Source: Melastoma dodecandrum (taxonomy: Eukaryota > Streptophyta > Magnoliopsida > Myrtales > Melastomataceae). From it: a stretch of 64,000 nucleotides of DNA. The position numbers and the translations under genes are program-made. The stretch is from contig JARUPY010000471.1 of NCBI GenBank assembly GCA_029817715.1, positions 248,001 to 312,000 of the forward strand, written 5' to 3'. Every line of letters begins with the position of its first letter. Position 1 is the stretch's first letter. Below, one piece after another: positions 23,058-34,817 of the stretch. Below the pieces are notes generated by a model. It saw nothing but the letters and a program-made list of their open reading frames with translations. It searched no databases and was not told where the DNA came from.

Positions 23058-24635
23058 CGAAGGAATTCAGGCGCTGCGGAAGTGGTAAAATTAGATTTTT
23101 CAGCCCAAAACCAAAAGATCATCATGGTACGTATAATATATTTGAGATACAGCAACCAGAAAAACTTACCCGAAAATCGTACCTCGAAATTTCCGATAAA
23201 TTAGAACAGAGTCGCGAATAAGAGCCCCACGTGTGACTCCTCTAGCGGTATCCACGCGCACGCGATCACGAACACTCGACGATCCGGCAGGTGCTAGCCT
23301 CTTGGATCTGTCTAGTCTCTAAATCGGAAGTCCCTCAAAATCCTAAGCTCTCGTATTTTTTTTTTTCTCCCCCACTGATTTCTTCAGATGGAGATGTTTT
23401 TTTGTTTGGCACCGTATTGCCATTAATAAAAACAAATCAAATCTTGTAACGAAGAAAAAATCTTAGATTGAAAAAGGGTATGTTACATATTATAATAAAA
23501 TATTTAAAAATTAATCACTTTTAACTTTTAAAATAATATTATCAACGCTTTTAATAAAATACTATGCAAATGGATTTTATGTTTAAAGATTTAATGTAAA
23601 TAAATCTATACTTACAAATGAAATTGACCTGAATAAATCCATATTCAATATTGGCTAATTTATTTACTTCCGATATTTCAGAATAAATTAATAATCCAAT
23701 TAATTCTAATTCTAAAATAATAAAATGATTAATTTAGTATCCACTAAATAATTAAAATACAATGTTCGTATCGACGTGCTATGCGTGCGACCCTCTAGGT
23801 CCTATACACGAAGGCAGTGTATATCCATACACAAACTAAGGTAACCGTCTAGCAACAGTTTTTAATCACCCAACGTATTAGGATAATGATTATAAATCAT
23901 AAACCACTATGAACCGATTACTGTGTAATTCAATCTCTTCATCTAACCGACATCCCAATTAATTCGGCGCAAAATACATCATCACCAAATTATTGTTTTA
24001 CTTGATTACCAAGATATAATAGACTCACTTGAATGTAAAACATTCCTCCCATGGCCATGAATTTTAGAGTCACTAATATCTCTATCAATTGGCCTAGATG
24101 TCAACTCTCTAATCCAAGAGAGCGATGAATCCTATATTGACTCAACACTATTCTCTCTACGCTTTGTAACACACCCAACAATCGTATTACTCACAATCCG
24201 ATTAAAGACCGCTTTTAACGACGTCAAAGTGCGCAAACTCCACGCATAGAATAAATGAAGGTCTCAAGACAAAAGATCAGTTACACTCGTTCATAAAGAG
24301 GATTGACCAATGATGTTTAATATGTGGTATCCTCTTAAACGGGTCGTGTCCAGTAACCCTAATATCAGGGTATCCCTAAGTATAACGGATATACTATCCC
24401 TTGGTCTATCTTGACCTCAGTTACACTTAGCGATAATCTAGATATCCATGTCCCCTCTAAACATCTATCCGATCACGGACTATTTCATATTAATATACTC
24501 ATTAATCTGTGGGACTTTATCATTAATAATTTTACGTGCAGAAAAGTAAAATAATCATGATAAATACTCGCCTTTATTAATTATTTATCCATAAATACAT
24601 TAAAGTGTCTTGGCACATAAGTGCACACACTAACA
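23058..24635 (-). repeat. Copia 3' LTR
   Basis: About 1.58 kb, running on the plus strand from (c)GAAGGAATTCAGGCG to CACACACTAACA. On the coding (minus) strand it starts TGTTAGTGTG and ends CCTTCG, where the terminal A of the usual CA is G. It matches the LTR at 29804-31369 almost throughout; the clearest difference is an extra segment near 23655-23680 (TTTATTTACTTCC) absent from the other copy. Confidence 0.95.
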
Positions 24636-24648
24636 ATCTCCCACTTGC
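24636..24648 (-). other. Polypurine tract
   Basis: On the minus strand the sequence GCAAGTGGGAGAT abuts the start of the 3' LTR (TGTTAGTG), as expected for the plus-strand priming site of a copia element. Confidence 0.8.
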
Positions 24649-24649
24649 A

Positions 24650-27600
24650 CTATTGCCAAGCACTATGAACTCGAAGTCCTAGGCTCTTCACATGTATTTC
24701 ATGTTTCTGCAGAAGTAAGGCCTTTGTGAGTGGGTCCGCGATATTCTCGCTCGTATCAACTCTACTAACCAACACGTCACCCCTCTGAACAATCTCTCGA
24801 AGGATGTGATATTTCCGCAATACGTGCTTGGATCGTTGGTGAGACCTCGGCTCCTTGGCTTGCGCTATGGCTGCATTGTTGTCACAGTACAATGTCACCG
24901 GGTCAACAATGCTCGGAACCACTTCAAGCTCCGCTATGAAGTTATTGATCTACGCAGCTTCCTTTGCCGCCTCGGAAGTTGCAATGTACTCGGACTCAGC
25001 TATAGAATTTGCAACTGTCTCCTGCTTGGAACTCCTCCAACATATAGCTGTACCATTCAAGCAAAACACATAACCCTGCTGCGATTTCAAATCATCCCGA
25101 TCTGTCTGGAAGCTAGCGTCAGTAAATCCTCTGACAACTAACTCCTCATCTCCTCCATAAAATAAGAACGTGTCGTTTGTTCTTCTACGATACTTGAGGA
25201 TAGTCTTTACTGCAGTCCAATGACCCTCTCTAGGATCTGATTGATATCTACTTGTCATGCTCAAAGCATACGAGACATCAAGTCGAGTGCAAATCACATA
25301 ATGGACCCTATAGCGGATGCATAAGGTATCTTGCCCATCCTTCCTCTCTCCTCATGTGTCTTCGGACACATAGACTTAGAAAGATGTACACCATGTGACA
25401 TTGGCAAGAATCCTCTCTTGGAATCTTGCATGCTGATCCTATTCAGCACCTTGTCAATATACATATTTTGACTCAAACCCAGCAACCTATTTTGTCTATC
25501 TCGGTATAATCTAATACCTAAGACATAAGTCACTTCCCCAAGATCTTTCATAGAAAAACACTCTCCCAGCCAAGTCTTGGTAGACCCTAGGCTAGGGATA
25601 TCATTACCTATCAGAAGTATATCATCAACATACAGCACTAGGAACGAAATCTTGCTCCCACTAACCTTCTTGTAAACGCAAGGTTCCTCTGGATTCTTGA
25701 AATAGCCAAATTCTTTGACTGCTTCGTCAAATCGCAGATTCCAACTCCGAGATTCTTGCTTTAGTCCATAAATGGACCTCTTGAGCTTACATACTTTATC
25801 TGCATTCTTGGATGCAATGAAACCGGGAGGTTGTACCATAAATACTTCCTCTTGTAACATTCCATTCAGAAAAGCGGTTTTTACATCCATCTGACAGATC
25901 TCGTAATCCTTGTAAGCTGCTATCGCAAGCAAAATTCTAATAGACTTAAGCATATAAACTGGAGAAAATATTTCATCATAGCCAATTCCTTGACGTTGAG
26001 TGAAACCCTTAGCTATAAGCCTTGCTTTATAGGTACTTACATTCCCTTCCATGTCAATCTTCTTCTTGAAGATCCACTTGCACCCTATGGGTTTTACCCC
26101 AACTGGCGCATCAACCAACTCCCAAACTTGGTTGGTATACATGGAGTCCATCTCTGATTTCATGGCTTCTAACCATTTCTCGGAATCATTTGAAGCGATT
26201 GCTTCCTCATAAGTCGATGGTTCATCATCCTCGATGAGTAATACTTCCTCATGCTGGGTTACCAGCCAACCATATCTTTCAGGCTCTCGATGTACTCTTG
26301 TTGACTTACTTTGATCATGCATTCCTTGAACATTTTCAGAAGTTGGAATCGCTTGTACTGATGGTACTGATTCCCGATCTAAATGTTCATTTTCCAACAT
26401 GTTTGTAGCGTCTGAAATTTCTTCATGACTTACTTTACTCACACTACTCTCTTTAGAAATGAATTCTCTTTCCAAGAAAGTAGCATATCGAGCAACGATA
26501 ACTTTGTGCTCGCTTGGGAGATAAAAGTAGTATCCCTTTGTTTCCTTGGGATAACCAACAAACACACACTTAGTGGATCTTGCCGCAAGCTTATCAGAAT
26601 TTTCATTCTTCACATAAGCATCGCAGCCCCATATCTTAAGATAAGACAAGTTCGGTTTCTTCCCAAACCATAATTCATAAGGTGTCTTATCCACTTACTT
26701 GGTTGGAACTCTGTTAAGCATGTATGCTGCTGTTTCTAAAGCATAACCCCAAAATGATAATGGAAGACTTGCATGACTCATCATTGATCTAACCATGTCC
26801 ATGAGTGTGCGGTTCCTCCTTTGTGAAACACCATTCCACTCCGGTGTTCTAGGAGGTGTGAGTTGTGAAACGATCCCACACTCTTTTAGGTAATTAATGA
26901 ACTCTTGGCTAAGATACTCGCCGCCTCGATCACTCCGAAGGGCCTTTATCTTCTGGCCTCGTTGATTCTCTACCTCGTTCTTAAACTCTTTAAACCTTTC
27001 CAGAGTTTCAGACTTGTGCCTCATTAAGTAGACATATCTATATCTACTTAAATCGTCGGTGAAAGTCACGAAGTAGGAATACGCTCCTCTGGCCTGAACC
27101 GGAAATGGCCCACACACGTCACTATGTATGAGTTCTAGCAGTTCCTTTGCCCTTTCACCTGTCTTGGTAAAAGGCTTGTTGGTCATTTTTCCTTGTAAAC
27201 ACGCTTCATATGAATCTATGGGCTCTAACTCAAAAGAGTCCAAATACCCGTTACTTAGTAACCTTGCGATGCGTTTCTCGTTTACATGACCAAGTCTACA
27301 ATGCCAGAGATATGTTAAGTTTGAGTCACGCGTTTTCTGTTTCTTCCCTTCAACACAGTAAATCGGCTCATCCAAATTCAGAACGTACAAACCATTATTC
27401 AACGAACCATTTCCATAGAACATTCCATCGAAATAAAAGGAACACAACTTGTCCTTGAATTCAAATACAAATCCCTTGGCGTCTAAACTCGACACCGAAA
27501 TGATGTTCTTAGAAAAACTAGGAACAAAATAACAGTTCTTCAAATTTAGATCAAATCCACTGGGCAACTTTATTACATATGTCCCTACAGCTAATGCAGC

Positions 27601-28611
27601 AACTCTAGCTCCATTCGCCACTCGTAGGTCCATCTCGCCCTTGGACAGCCGTCTGCAGTCACTTAGACCCTGCAAGTTCGCACAAATATGAGAACTACTT
27701 CCGGAGTCTATGACCCATGATGAAGAAATAGAAAGATTGCATTCAATCATAAAGATACCTGAAGCATCCGCTCCACTGGCATTCTTCTTCATGAGTTGGA
27801 AGCAATTCTTCTTCCAATGGCCTTTCTTGCCACAATGAAAGCATATAGCTTCCTTCTCATCAGACTGGGGCACTTGCTGCCCTTTCTTAAGCTTCTTTTG
27901 AGCTGGAGGTCCGGCGCTCTTAACTGCTTTAGCCTTGGGATTAAATTTCCCGGTGCCAGGACGCTTGAAGGTCTTTCTGACCATCATTGCTCGTGGTGAA
28001 GGATTCACCTTCATGTCCTTCTCAGCAGTTTTCAGCATTGCCATCAGATCAGTCAAACTCTTCTCCATACTGTTCATGTTAAATTTCAACACAAAATGAG
28101 AAAATGATGGTGGGAGTGAGGACAAAACCAGGTCAACAGCTAAGTCCTGGTCCAGCTTGGAACCCAAGCTCTCGAGCCGCTCAATGTACCCTATCATCTT
28201 GAGTACATGTGGCCCAACTGGGTTTCCTTCCACCAGCATTGTTCGAAACAGTGCTCGAGAAGTCTCATACCTCTCAACTCTTGCACTCTCTTGGAAGAGC
28301 TCACGTAAGTGCTGATCAATCTCCCTAGCACTCATGTTCTCATGCTGCCTCTCTAACTCGGGAGACATAGAAGACAACATGATGCACTAAACATCTAGCG
28401 CATCCTCCAAGTATTGACTATAATAAGACTGGTCATCCTCAGAAGCATCAAGTGCAGGTTCTTTAAATGCTTCATCCTCCAGCACATAAATCTTTCTCTC
28501 GTGCCTTAGGACAATTTTTAGTTTTCTATACCAATCCAAGTAGTTGGAACCGATGAGGATATTCTCTTTCTCGAGAATGCTTCGCAGCGAAAAGGTGTTT
28601 GTGTTTGCCAT
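24650..28611 (-). pseudogene. Copia gag-pol polyprotein with stops and a frameshift
   Basis: Reading begins at ATG 28611 (MANTNTFSLRSILEKENI). Gag is followed by a zinc knuckle CFHCGKKGHWKKNC and protease WVIDSGSSSHIC. Integrase has HCRLGH, SDVCGPF, FTDDLSRYRYVYLM and LRSDRGGEYLSQ. Reverse transcriptase includes WIFKKKIDMEG and LYVDDILLIGND, and RNase H has VTLYCDNNAAIAQAKEP and ENIADPLTKAL. In-frame stops occur at about 28387-28389, 26695-26697 and 24950-24952. A frameshift (apparent small deletion after GSIM) lies at about 25295. The second integrase zinc motif reads SYEACLQGKM, where a Cys is expected at the Tyr. This is a defective autonomous-type copy. Confidence 0.93.
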
Positions 28612-28619
28612 CTACAAAA

Positions 28620-29333
28620 TAATTTAAAGGAGAGTTTTAATATTTGTGGAATATTAATTAATAAAGGACTTTAATATAACTCCCACTATTTTATTCGAAA
28701 ACAACAGCCCCCACTGTTGAAAACGAGAATTTGTTGGTAATAATTCTTAGTGGGACCGAAATCTTGAAACATGAAGTATGCACACAGCTGAGCTGTACCT
28801 ACACACTACACGAAACAAGTAGGTTTTAACTCACCAATCGCAATTATCTATGCGACTTTCGGTATATTCACGTTGAGTCTAATAACTCTTAAACTCAACA
28901 CTTGCCCCTCAAAAAAAAAAAATTCACCTTAGCTGAGCTAAACAAGTCAACTAAATTGAGTTAAGTCGACCCATTAATCATTTAGAATAAACTACAGATG
29001 TTCTACCAGAAGCCCACAGCTAAGCTGTACTGACTGATGGGAAAAATCTGACTATTATAATAAACATTAATGGAGGGCCTTTATTTTATAAAATATTGAC
29101 TTAATATTTAGGGGATTTTATTTATCATTATTGTCTCACCACAAAATTTTTCTGTGACATATTTCCATGTCAACCGACTCCTCTTTATAGAAGAGTAAAA
29201 AATTGTTCTTATTTTTAATTTTCTAAACGAAATCATTATCTTTGATTTCTTAGTCGGCAGTTAGAGAATCTAATAAAATATATATGGTTTATATCTTGTT
29301 CAACCAAATTCGTCGATTAATTCTAAAATCCTG

Positions 29334-29366
<33 letters not shown>

Positions 29367-29789
29367 CCATTCAATATATTTAGGATTTTAAAATTAAATT
29401 AATCAATTCTTATCCCATGGTACGGCCAATTGTAGATAATCTATTAAATCATTAAATTTAATATTATTGAAGATCTTCATATAATATTATTTAAATTGAG
29501 AATCTAGAAAATCATTCTTTCACGATTTCAAGATTCTTACGCAACTTAAAATATAGTTAGGACAAAAACTTATAATATTTTATAAATAGAAAATCTAAAA
29601 ATCGCAACTTTGCGATTCTGATGTAGATTTTGTCCAATTTAATTATTACATAGGACAAATAATCATCGTCTTCAACAAATGAAACCACGTATAAAATTAA
29701 AATCTCATAATTTTAAATTTTAAAATTCAATTCCATATTGAAATTTTCGTATGTATATCAAATAAAATATACGATTCAACCATGAACGA
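28620..29789 (-). other. Copia 5' untranslated leader
   Basis: AT-rich, ORF-free sequence between the primer binding site and gag. It includes a (TA)n run at about 29337-29363. No host gene is seen. Confidence 0.7.
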
Positions 29790-29801
29790 GCTCTGATACC
29801 A
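29790..29801 (-). other. tRNA primer binding site
   Basis: On the minus strand TGGTATCAGAGC lies two bases after the 5' LTR. This is the standard plant copia primer site complementary to the 3' end of initiator methionine tRNA. Confidence 0.92.
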
Positions 29802-29803
29802 AT

Positions 29804-31369
29804 TGAAGGAATTCAGGCGCAGCGGAAGTGGTAAAATTAGATTTTTCAGCCCCAATCACAAGATCATCATGGTACGTATAATATATTTGAGATACAGCAA
29901 CCAGAAAAACTTACCCGGAAATCGTACCTCGAAATTTCCGGTAAATTAGAACAGAGTCGCGAATAAGTAAGAGCCGCAGGTGTGACTCCTCTAGCGGTAT
30001 CCACGCGCACGCGATCACGAACACTCGACGATCCGGCAGGTGCTAGCCTCTTGGATCCGTCTAGTTTCTGAATCGGAAGTCCCTCAAAATCCTAAGCTCT
30101 TGTATTTTTTTTCTCCCCTACTGATTTCCTCAGATCAAGAGCTTTTTTTTTTGTTTGGCACCGTATTGCCATTAATAAAAACAAATCAAATCTTGTAACG
30201 TAGAAAAAATCTTTGATTGAAAAAGGGTACGTTACATATTATAATAAAATATTTAAAAATTAATCACTTTTAACTTTTAAAATAATATTATCAACGCTTT
30301 TAATAAAATACTATGCAAATGGATTTTATGTTTAAAGATTTAATGTAAATAAATCTATACTTACAAATGAAATTGACCTGAATAAATCCATATTCAATAT
30401 TGGCCAATATTTCAGATTAAATTAATAATCCAATTAATTCTAATTCTGAAATAATAAAATGATTAATTTAGTATCCACTAAATAATCAAAATACAATGTT
30501 CGTGTCGACGTGCTATGCGTGCGACCCTCTAGGTTCTATAGACGAAGGCAGTGTATATCCATACACAAACTAAGGTAACCGTCTAGCAAAAGTTTTTAGT
30601 CACCCAACGTGTTAGGATAATAATTATAAATCATAAACCACTATGAACCGATTACTGTGTAATTCAATCTCTTCATCTAACTGACATCCCAATTAATTCG
30701 GCGTAAAATACATCATCACCGAAGTAATTGTTTTACTTGATTGCCAAGATATAATAGGCTCACTTGAATGTAAAACATTCCTCCCATGGCCATGGATTTT
30801 AGAGTAACTAATATCTCTATCAAGTGGCCTAGATGTCAACTCTCTAATCCAAGAGAGCGATGAATCTTTTATTGACTCAACACTATTCTCTCTACGCTTT
30901 GTAACACACCCAACAATCGTATTACTCACAATCCGGTTAAAACCGCTTTTAACGACGTCAAAGTGCACAAACTTCACGCATAGAATAAATGATGGTCTCA
31001 AGTCAAATGATCAGTTATACTCGTTCATAAAGAGGATTGACCAATGATGTTTAAAATGTGGTATCCTCTTAAACGGGGCGTGTCCAGTAAACCTAATATC
31101 AAGGTACCCCTAAGTATAACGGATATACTATCCCTTGGTCTATCTTGACCTCAGTTACACTTAGCGATAATCTAGATATCCATGTCCCCTCTAAATATCT
31201 ATCCGATCACGGACTATTACAGATTAATATACTCATTAATCTGTGAGACTTTATCATTAATAATTTTACGTGCAGAAAAGTAAAATAATCATGACAAATA
31301 CTGACCTTTATTAATCATTTATCCACAAATACATTAAAGTGTCTTGGCACATAAGTGCATACACTAACA
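29804..31369 (-). repeat. Copia 5' LTR
   Basis: About 1.57 kb; on the plus strand it runs TGAAGGAATTCAGGCG to ACACTAACA, so both termini are canonical TG...CA. It lies upstream of gag in the direction of transcription, next to the primer site, and matches the LTR at 23058-24635. Confidence 0.95.
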
Positions 31370-31448
31370 ACTGCGTGGTATAGTAGTCGAGTCATACGTT
31401 GGTATCCGTTAGATGATCGATCGACACGAGCTTTCTTCCGTAATAACG

Positions 31449-32819
31449 TTAGTTTACAAACTAATTTGCGAAAAAGGTCGGTCAAATCATAAAATCGTAT
31501 GGTAATATCAGTAACTCTGAATATGTAATTCAGAATTAATTGTACGAACTCTGAATTACAAACTCATAGTTCCGAGAATTCTGATTGAATTCTGAGTTCT
31601 AAACTCAAAGTTCATGTGAAATCTATACTTCCATGAATTCTAAGTTTAGAAGTCAGAATTCGGATGCGCTTCAACAAACTTTGAGTTCTTAACTCAGAGT
31701 TTTGGAGCGTTCGAAATATGAGTTTTAAACTAACTCATATTTTGGTCCGACTCCCTTTTATTTGAGCTAAAGCATCCGTGGAGTGGCTGCACAAGAAACG
31801 TGCAATTTTGGCGGGTCGAATTTATTCGCAGAAAGCTTGCGCTGCAATTTGTTCCTCCATCCATCATCACCTGGGGGTTTAAATATTGATTCATTAGCGC
31901 AGCCTTTTTGTTACTCCATCCATGTTACGTGCATAGAAAAAAGCTCGGGTCGAACGTGGAAAGCTTTCCTTGTTGTACATCGCACGTAAAGTTCTCCAGG
32001 TCCACATCTACCAAAACTCAGAAGCGTGATTGGGCGGAGGAGGCGTTTGGCATGCATCCAGGAGTTCTTTAGCACAAGTTGCAACTCCTTCTGCAGTAGC
32101 CAGGGAGCTGAGTTGTTCCGACCATGTACTTGGGGTTCTTTGTACATTCCCCAAGCGCAGCCCATCTCCCGCAGCTGTCGTTCAAGTCGGTGCTGTTCCC
32201 ATCAGTTACTCAGATGATCTTGTCGGACGAGTCGATGTGTATCCACTTGGTTGTCGACCACTTCTCGCCTTCGAGCACTGGGCAACCTGCATGGAGACAG
32301 CTTTCGTCTGGGGTTGCGTCTGGATGCAGAATGAAGAACAGAAGGGCGTCACCTCGTCGTGGTTTCACTGATCAAACATAAAAAAGAAAGTCAATGAGAA
32401 TAAGGCATAAAAGTATCACATAAATCACCACGAAAATTGGTCAGCACAAAAGAAGCAACACAGCCGAGCACCTGCAACTCCTTTATTTGCACGATCATGA
32501 AATCTGAGTTAGAGTTTATGGAAGCATAAATTTCGTATGAATTCTGAGTCTAGAACTAGAGTTCGGTGGGAAATTCTAACTCTGAATTTGTAACTTATAC
32601 CCTGTTTGGGAATGAAGTAAAGGAAAGAAAATACTAGGAAAACACGTTTCCCTAAAAAACCTAAACTCTTAAAATTTATTTATTTTTTTATCATTTTCCT
32701 TTCTTTTTCTTCATCCTCAAACGTGGAGTTTTTTTATAAAACGAACTCTAATTACAAATTCAGAGTCACGGACATTATCATTTTTACCTACCTATTTTAT
32801 AAATTAGTTTACAAATTAA
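31449..32819. mobile_element. Putative inverted-repeat element carrying a captured gene fragment
   Basis: Both ends contain the same near-palindrome (TTAGTTTACAAACTAA at 31449, TTAGTTTACAAATTAA at 32804). The sequence inside them matches in inverted orientation: AAACTAATTT...GGT.GGT then ACTCTGAAT.TGTAATT. The subterminal regions (31510-31745 and about 32505-32605) are rich in variants of ACTCTGAATT/GAATTCTGAGTT. No target duplication could be fixed, so the boundaries are approximate. Confidence 0.45.
32069..32367 (-). pseudogene. Prolyl 4-hydroxylase gene fragment (last exon with ShK-type domain)
   Basis: On the minus strand, after an intron-like CAG at 32370-32368, the sequence reads VKPRRGDALLFFILHPD, CPVLEGEKWSTTKWIHIDSS, then DKII, a TGA stop, VTDGNSTDLNDSCGRWAALG and the Cys-rich end ECTKNPKYMVG...YCRRSCNLC with a stop at 32071-32069. 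This matches the C-terminal exon of plant prolyl 4-hydroxylases with a ShKT Cys-rich tail. Those enzymes hydroxylate proline in cell-wall extensins and related proteins in the ER/Golgi. No other exon of such a gene is present nearby and the premature TGA lies mid-exon, so this is a non-functional piece. It sits inside the putative inverted-repeat element, which suggests capture by a transposon. Confidence 0.8.
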
Positions 32820-33628
32820 GCAACAAAGCTCCAATCAACGCGACCCCATTTGCGCGCTGGAGAGTATCTTTATAATGGTATCCGTGTTGATATGGGCTTG
32901 GTTTGTCCAACATAATGACGTAGCCCATTACTCATTTCATCGTTAAAAATGTGGTCTTTCCCTTAATTTGTGAAAGGAATTATTAATACCTCATAAATTT
33001 AGGGCAAAATATACATTTATGACCTCAACTTTGAGTCAATTTTCTGTTTTTTCGTTATTTTAGTCTTTTATATAATATTGTCATCAATTTTTGCTCTTAT
33101 ATTGATTTTGGCCAATCTTGAATTTCTTTTAGTGAAAGTCAAACAAGGCCTTAATATAGTCTAACCCATGTCTTATAATAGTGGAGTTCCAACCTCTTAT
33201 TCATTCGCATCATAATCCACTTTACCCATAGTAGTGGCCTCTTAATAGAGCCATCATCTGGCCTTCATCAATCTAGTATTTTTTACAACATCAGCAACTA
33301 TCGTCCAACTTCGGCTTCCATCACTTGATCTATCCATCGAAATTTTAAGATAAAACAACATACGAGATGTTTCAATATTATTTTCCATTTTTCTAATTTT
33401 TCCTTTTTAGTCAATAAATAAAAACTGCCTATTAAGGCATATTTAGCTTTCGCGCGACAAAATTTAAGATTGGCCAAAATCAAAATAAAAAACAGTTGGT
33501 GACAAATTTATATAACAAACTAAATTAATGACAAAACAGAAAGTTAACTCAAAGTTGATGCCATAAATCGATATTTTGCCAAATTTAGGATAATCGTTTT
33601 AATCCTAGTCACGAGACGACATGGTGAC

Positions 33629-33660
<32 letters not shown>

Positions 33661-33717
33661 GAGAATTTGCAAGTGGGGACAAGTAGAATTAGAACGAGTG
33701 AAATGAAATGTTTTTGG

Positions 33718-33741
<24 letters not shown>
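32820..33741. other. AT-rich intergenic with AAT microsatellites
   Basis: No gene is seen. (AAT)n/(ATA)n runs occur at about 33630-33658 and 33718-33750; the second abuts the left end of MULE 2. Confidence 0.5.
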
Positions 33742-33748
<7 letters not shown>

Positions 33749-34369
33749 TAGGCAAATTATCGATATTTGACCCCACAAATAAGCCAATTTTACGTTTTGA
33801 CATATCGTTTAAAACGTTTTGAATTTGGCCTTATTTCGATTTTACTTTTGGATTTGTCCATATTCGTAACGGTCATTACCCATAGCTGACGTGTCTGTGA
33901 CGGTTCTTTTGGTTGTCTTAGGTGGTCTGATGTGTCTTTAACGTCACCTTTTTTTGCGTACGTGGACAGTAATAAACGAAAGAAATAAAAAAATGGGGTT
34001 AGGGTTGTTTGGGTTGTTGTACTCAGGTGATCTGGGACAGAGGACTTGTTCCTCTTTTCCTAGGTTAGAGCTTGTTCCTTCTTTCCTTGGGGTTTTCATT
34101 CCTCTTCATCGATTCCTTCATTGTTTTTCGTTCCTTTCGTTGGTGTTGTTTGTTCATTCACGCTCCTCGATTCCTTCCTTAGGCCGTTTCTTGATTATGT
34201 ATGGGTTCCTTGGTCGGATTTTCTGAATGGGATGTTTGTATGGTATTGGGTTTATGATTCCGAACTATTTTTCACTTTTTTTTTATTAAATGTACAGGTT
34301 GATAATTATTAGTTGTAGCGAGAGCTTTGAAACATGTGCAGTGTCTGTAAATTCCAGCTCTGTTACTAG

Positions 34370-34470
34370 TGAAAGAAGGTGCAAACATGGGATGCGAGCT
34401 ATATTGTCTTCCTCCTATAGTAGAAGTAATCCAGTAGAACCTATAATGCAGAGTATATTCAATGTTTAGA
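34370..34470 (+). pseudogene. GRF zinc-finger remnant of MULE 2
   Basis: The plus-strand reading ERRCKHGMRAILSSSYSRSN is followed by PVEPIMQ and a stop. It resembles the start of a GRF finger (CKHGxxAxLxxS...NPGR) but lacks the rest. Its position next to the left inverted repeat, opposite to the transposase, matches the GRF passenger of MULE 1. Confidence 0.45.
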
Positions 34471-34817
34471 AGAATGTCAAATCATATAATAAGGGCTTCT
34501 ATTTTATACCATAATCCTGATAGATGAGTGTTGCTTCTGTGGCTTCTACAGCTTCTGTGGTCTGCGAATTGCCTGGCTGTGATGATGGTTAAGATGATGA
34601 TGGTTGTCTTCTGCAGGTTCTCCTGTTGTGTCCCCAGTTGCCACACAGTTTACATGTCATACCCAGTCCCTTCCTCCTCAACTGATCTGAACTTGTCTTT
34701 GGGTCCTCCTCTTTGCTTTTCTTTCTGTTTTGTTTCCTAGGTCTTCCTGGTAATTTCTTATAAGGAGATAGCCTAATTGGATCGCCCTCTACCTCTGGTC
34801 AGAACATGCATGTATGC

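Larger units (their letters stand above)
23053..31374 (-). mobile_element. Full-length Ty1/copia LTR retrotransposon
   Basis: The element spans 23058-31369 and is transcribed on the minus strand. Flanking 5-mers are GCTGC (23053-23057) and ACTGC (31370-31374), a target duplication with one mismatch. The two LTRs are near identical and the interior order is gag, protease, integrase, reverse transcriptase, RNase H, which defines Ty1/copia. A tRNA-iMet primer site and a polypurine tract lie at the expected positions. The coding region carries three in-frame stops and one frameshift, so it cannot move by its own proteins. Confidence 0.95.

Noticed and set aside
29337..29363. (TA)n run as a possible regulatory site
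   Set aside because: A plain microsatellite within the copia leader, with no added evidence of function.
30693..31001. ORFs inside the copia LTRs
   Set aside because: LTRs are regulatory sequence, the paralogous LTR does not preserve the same ORF, and no family motif is seen.
31783..32381. Plus-strand ORFs near the prolyl-hydroxylase fragment
   Set aside because: They are shadows of the minus-strand prolyl 4-hydroxylase exon and its 3' flank.
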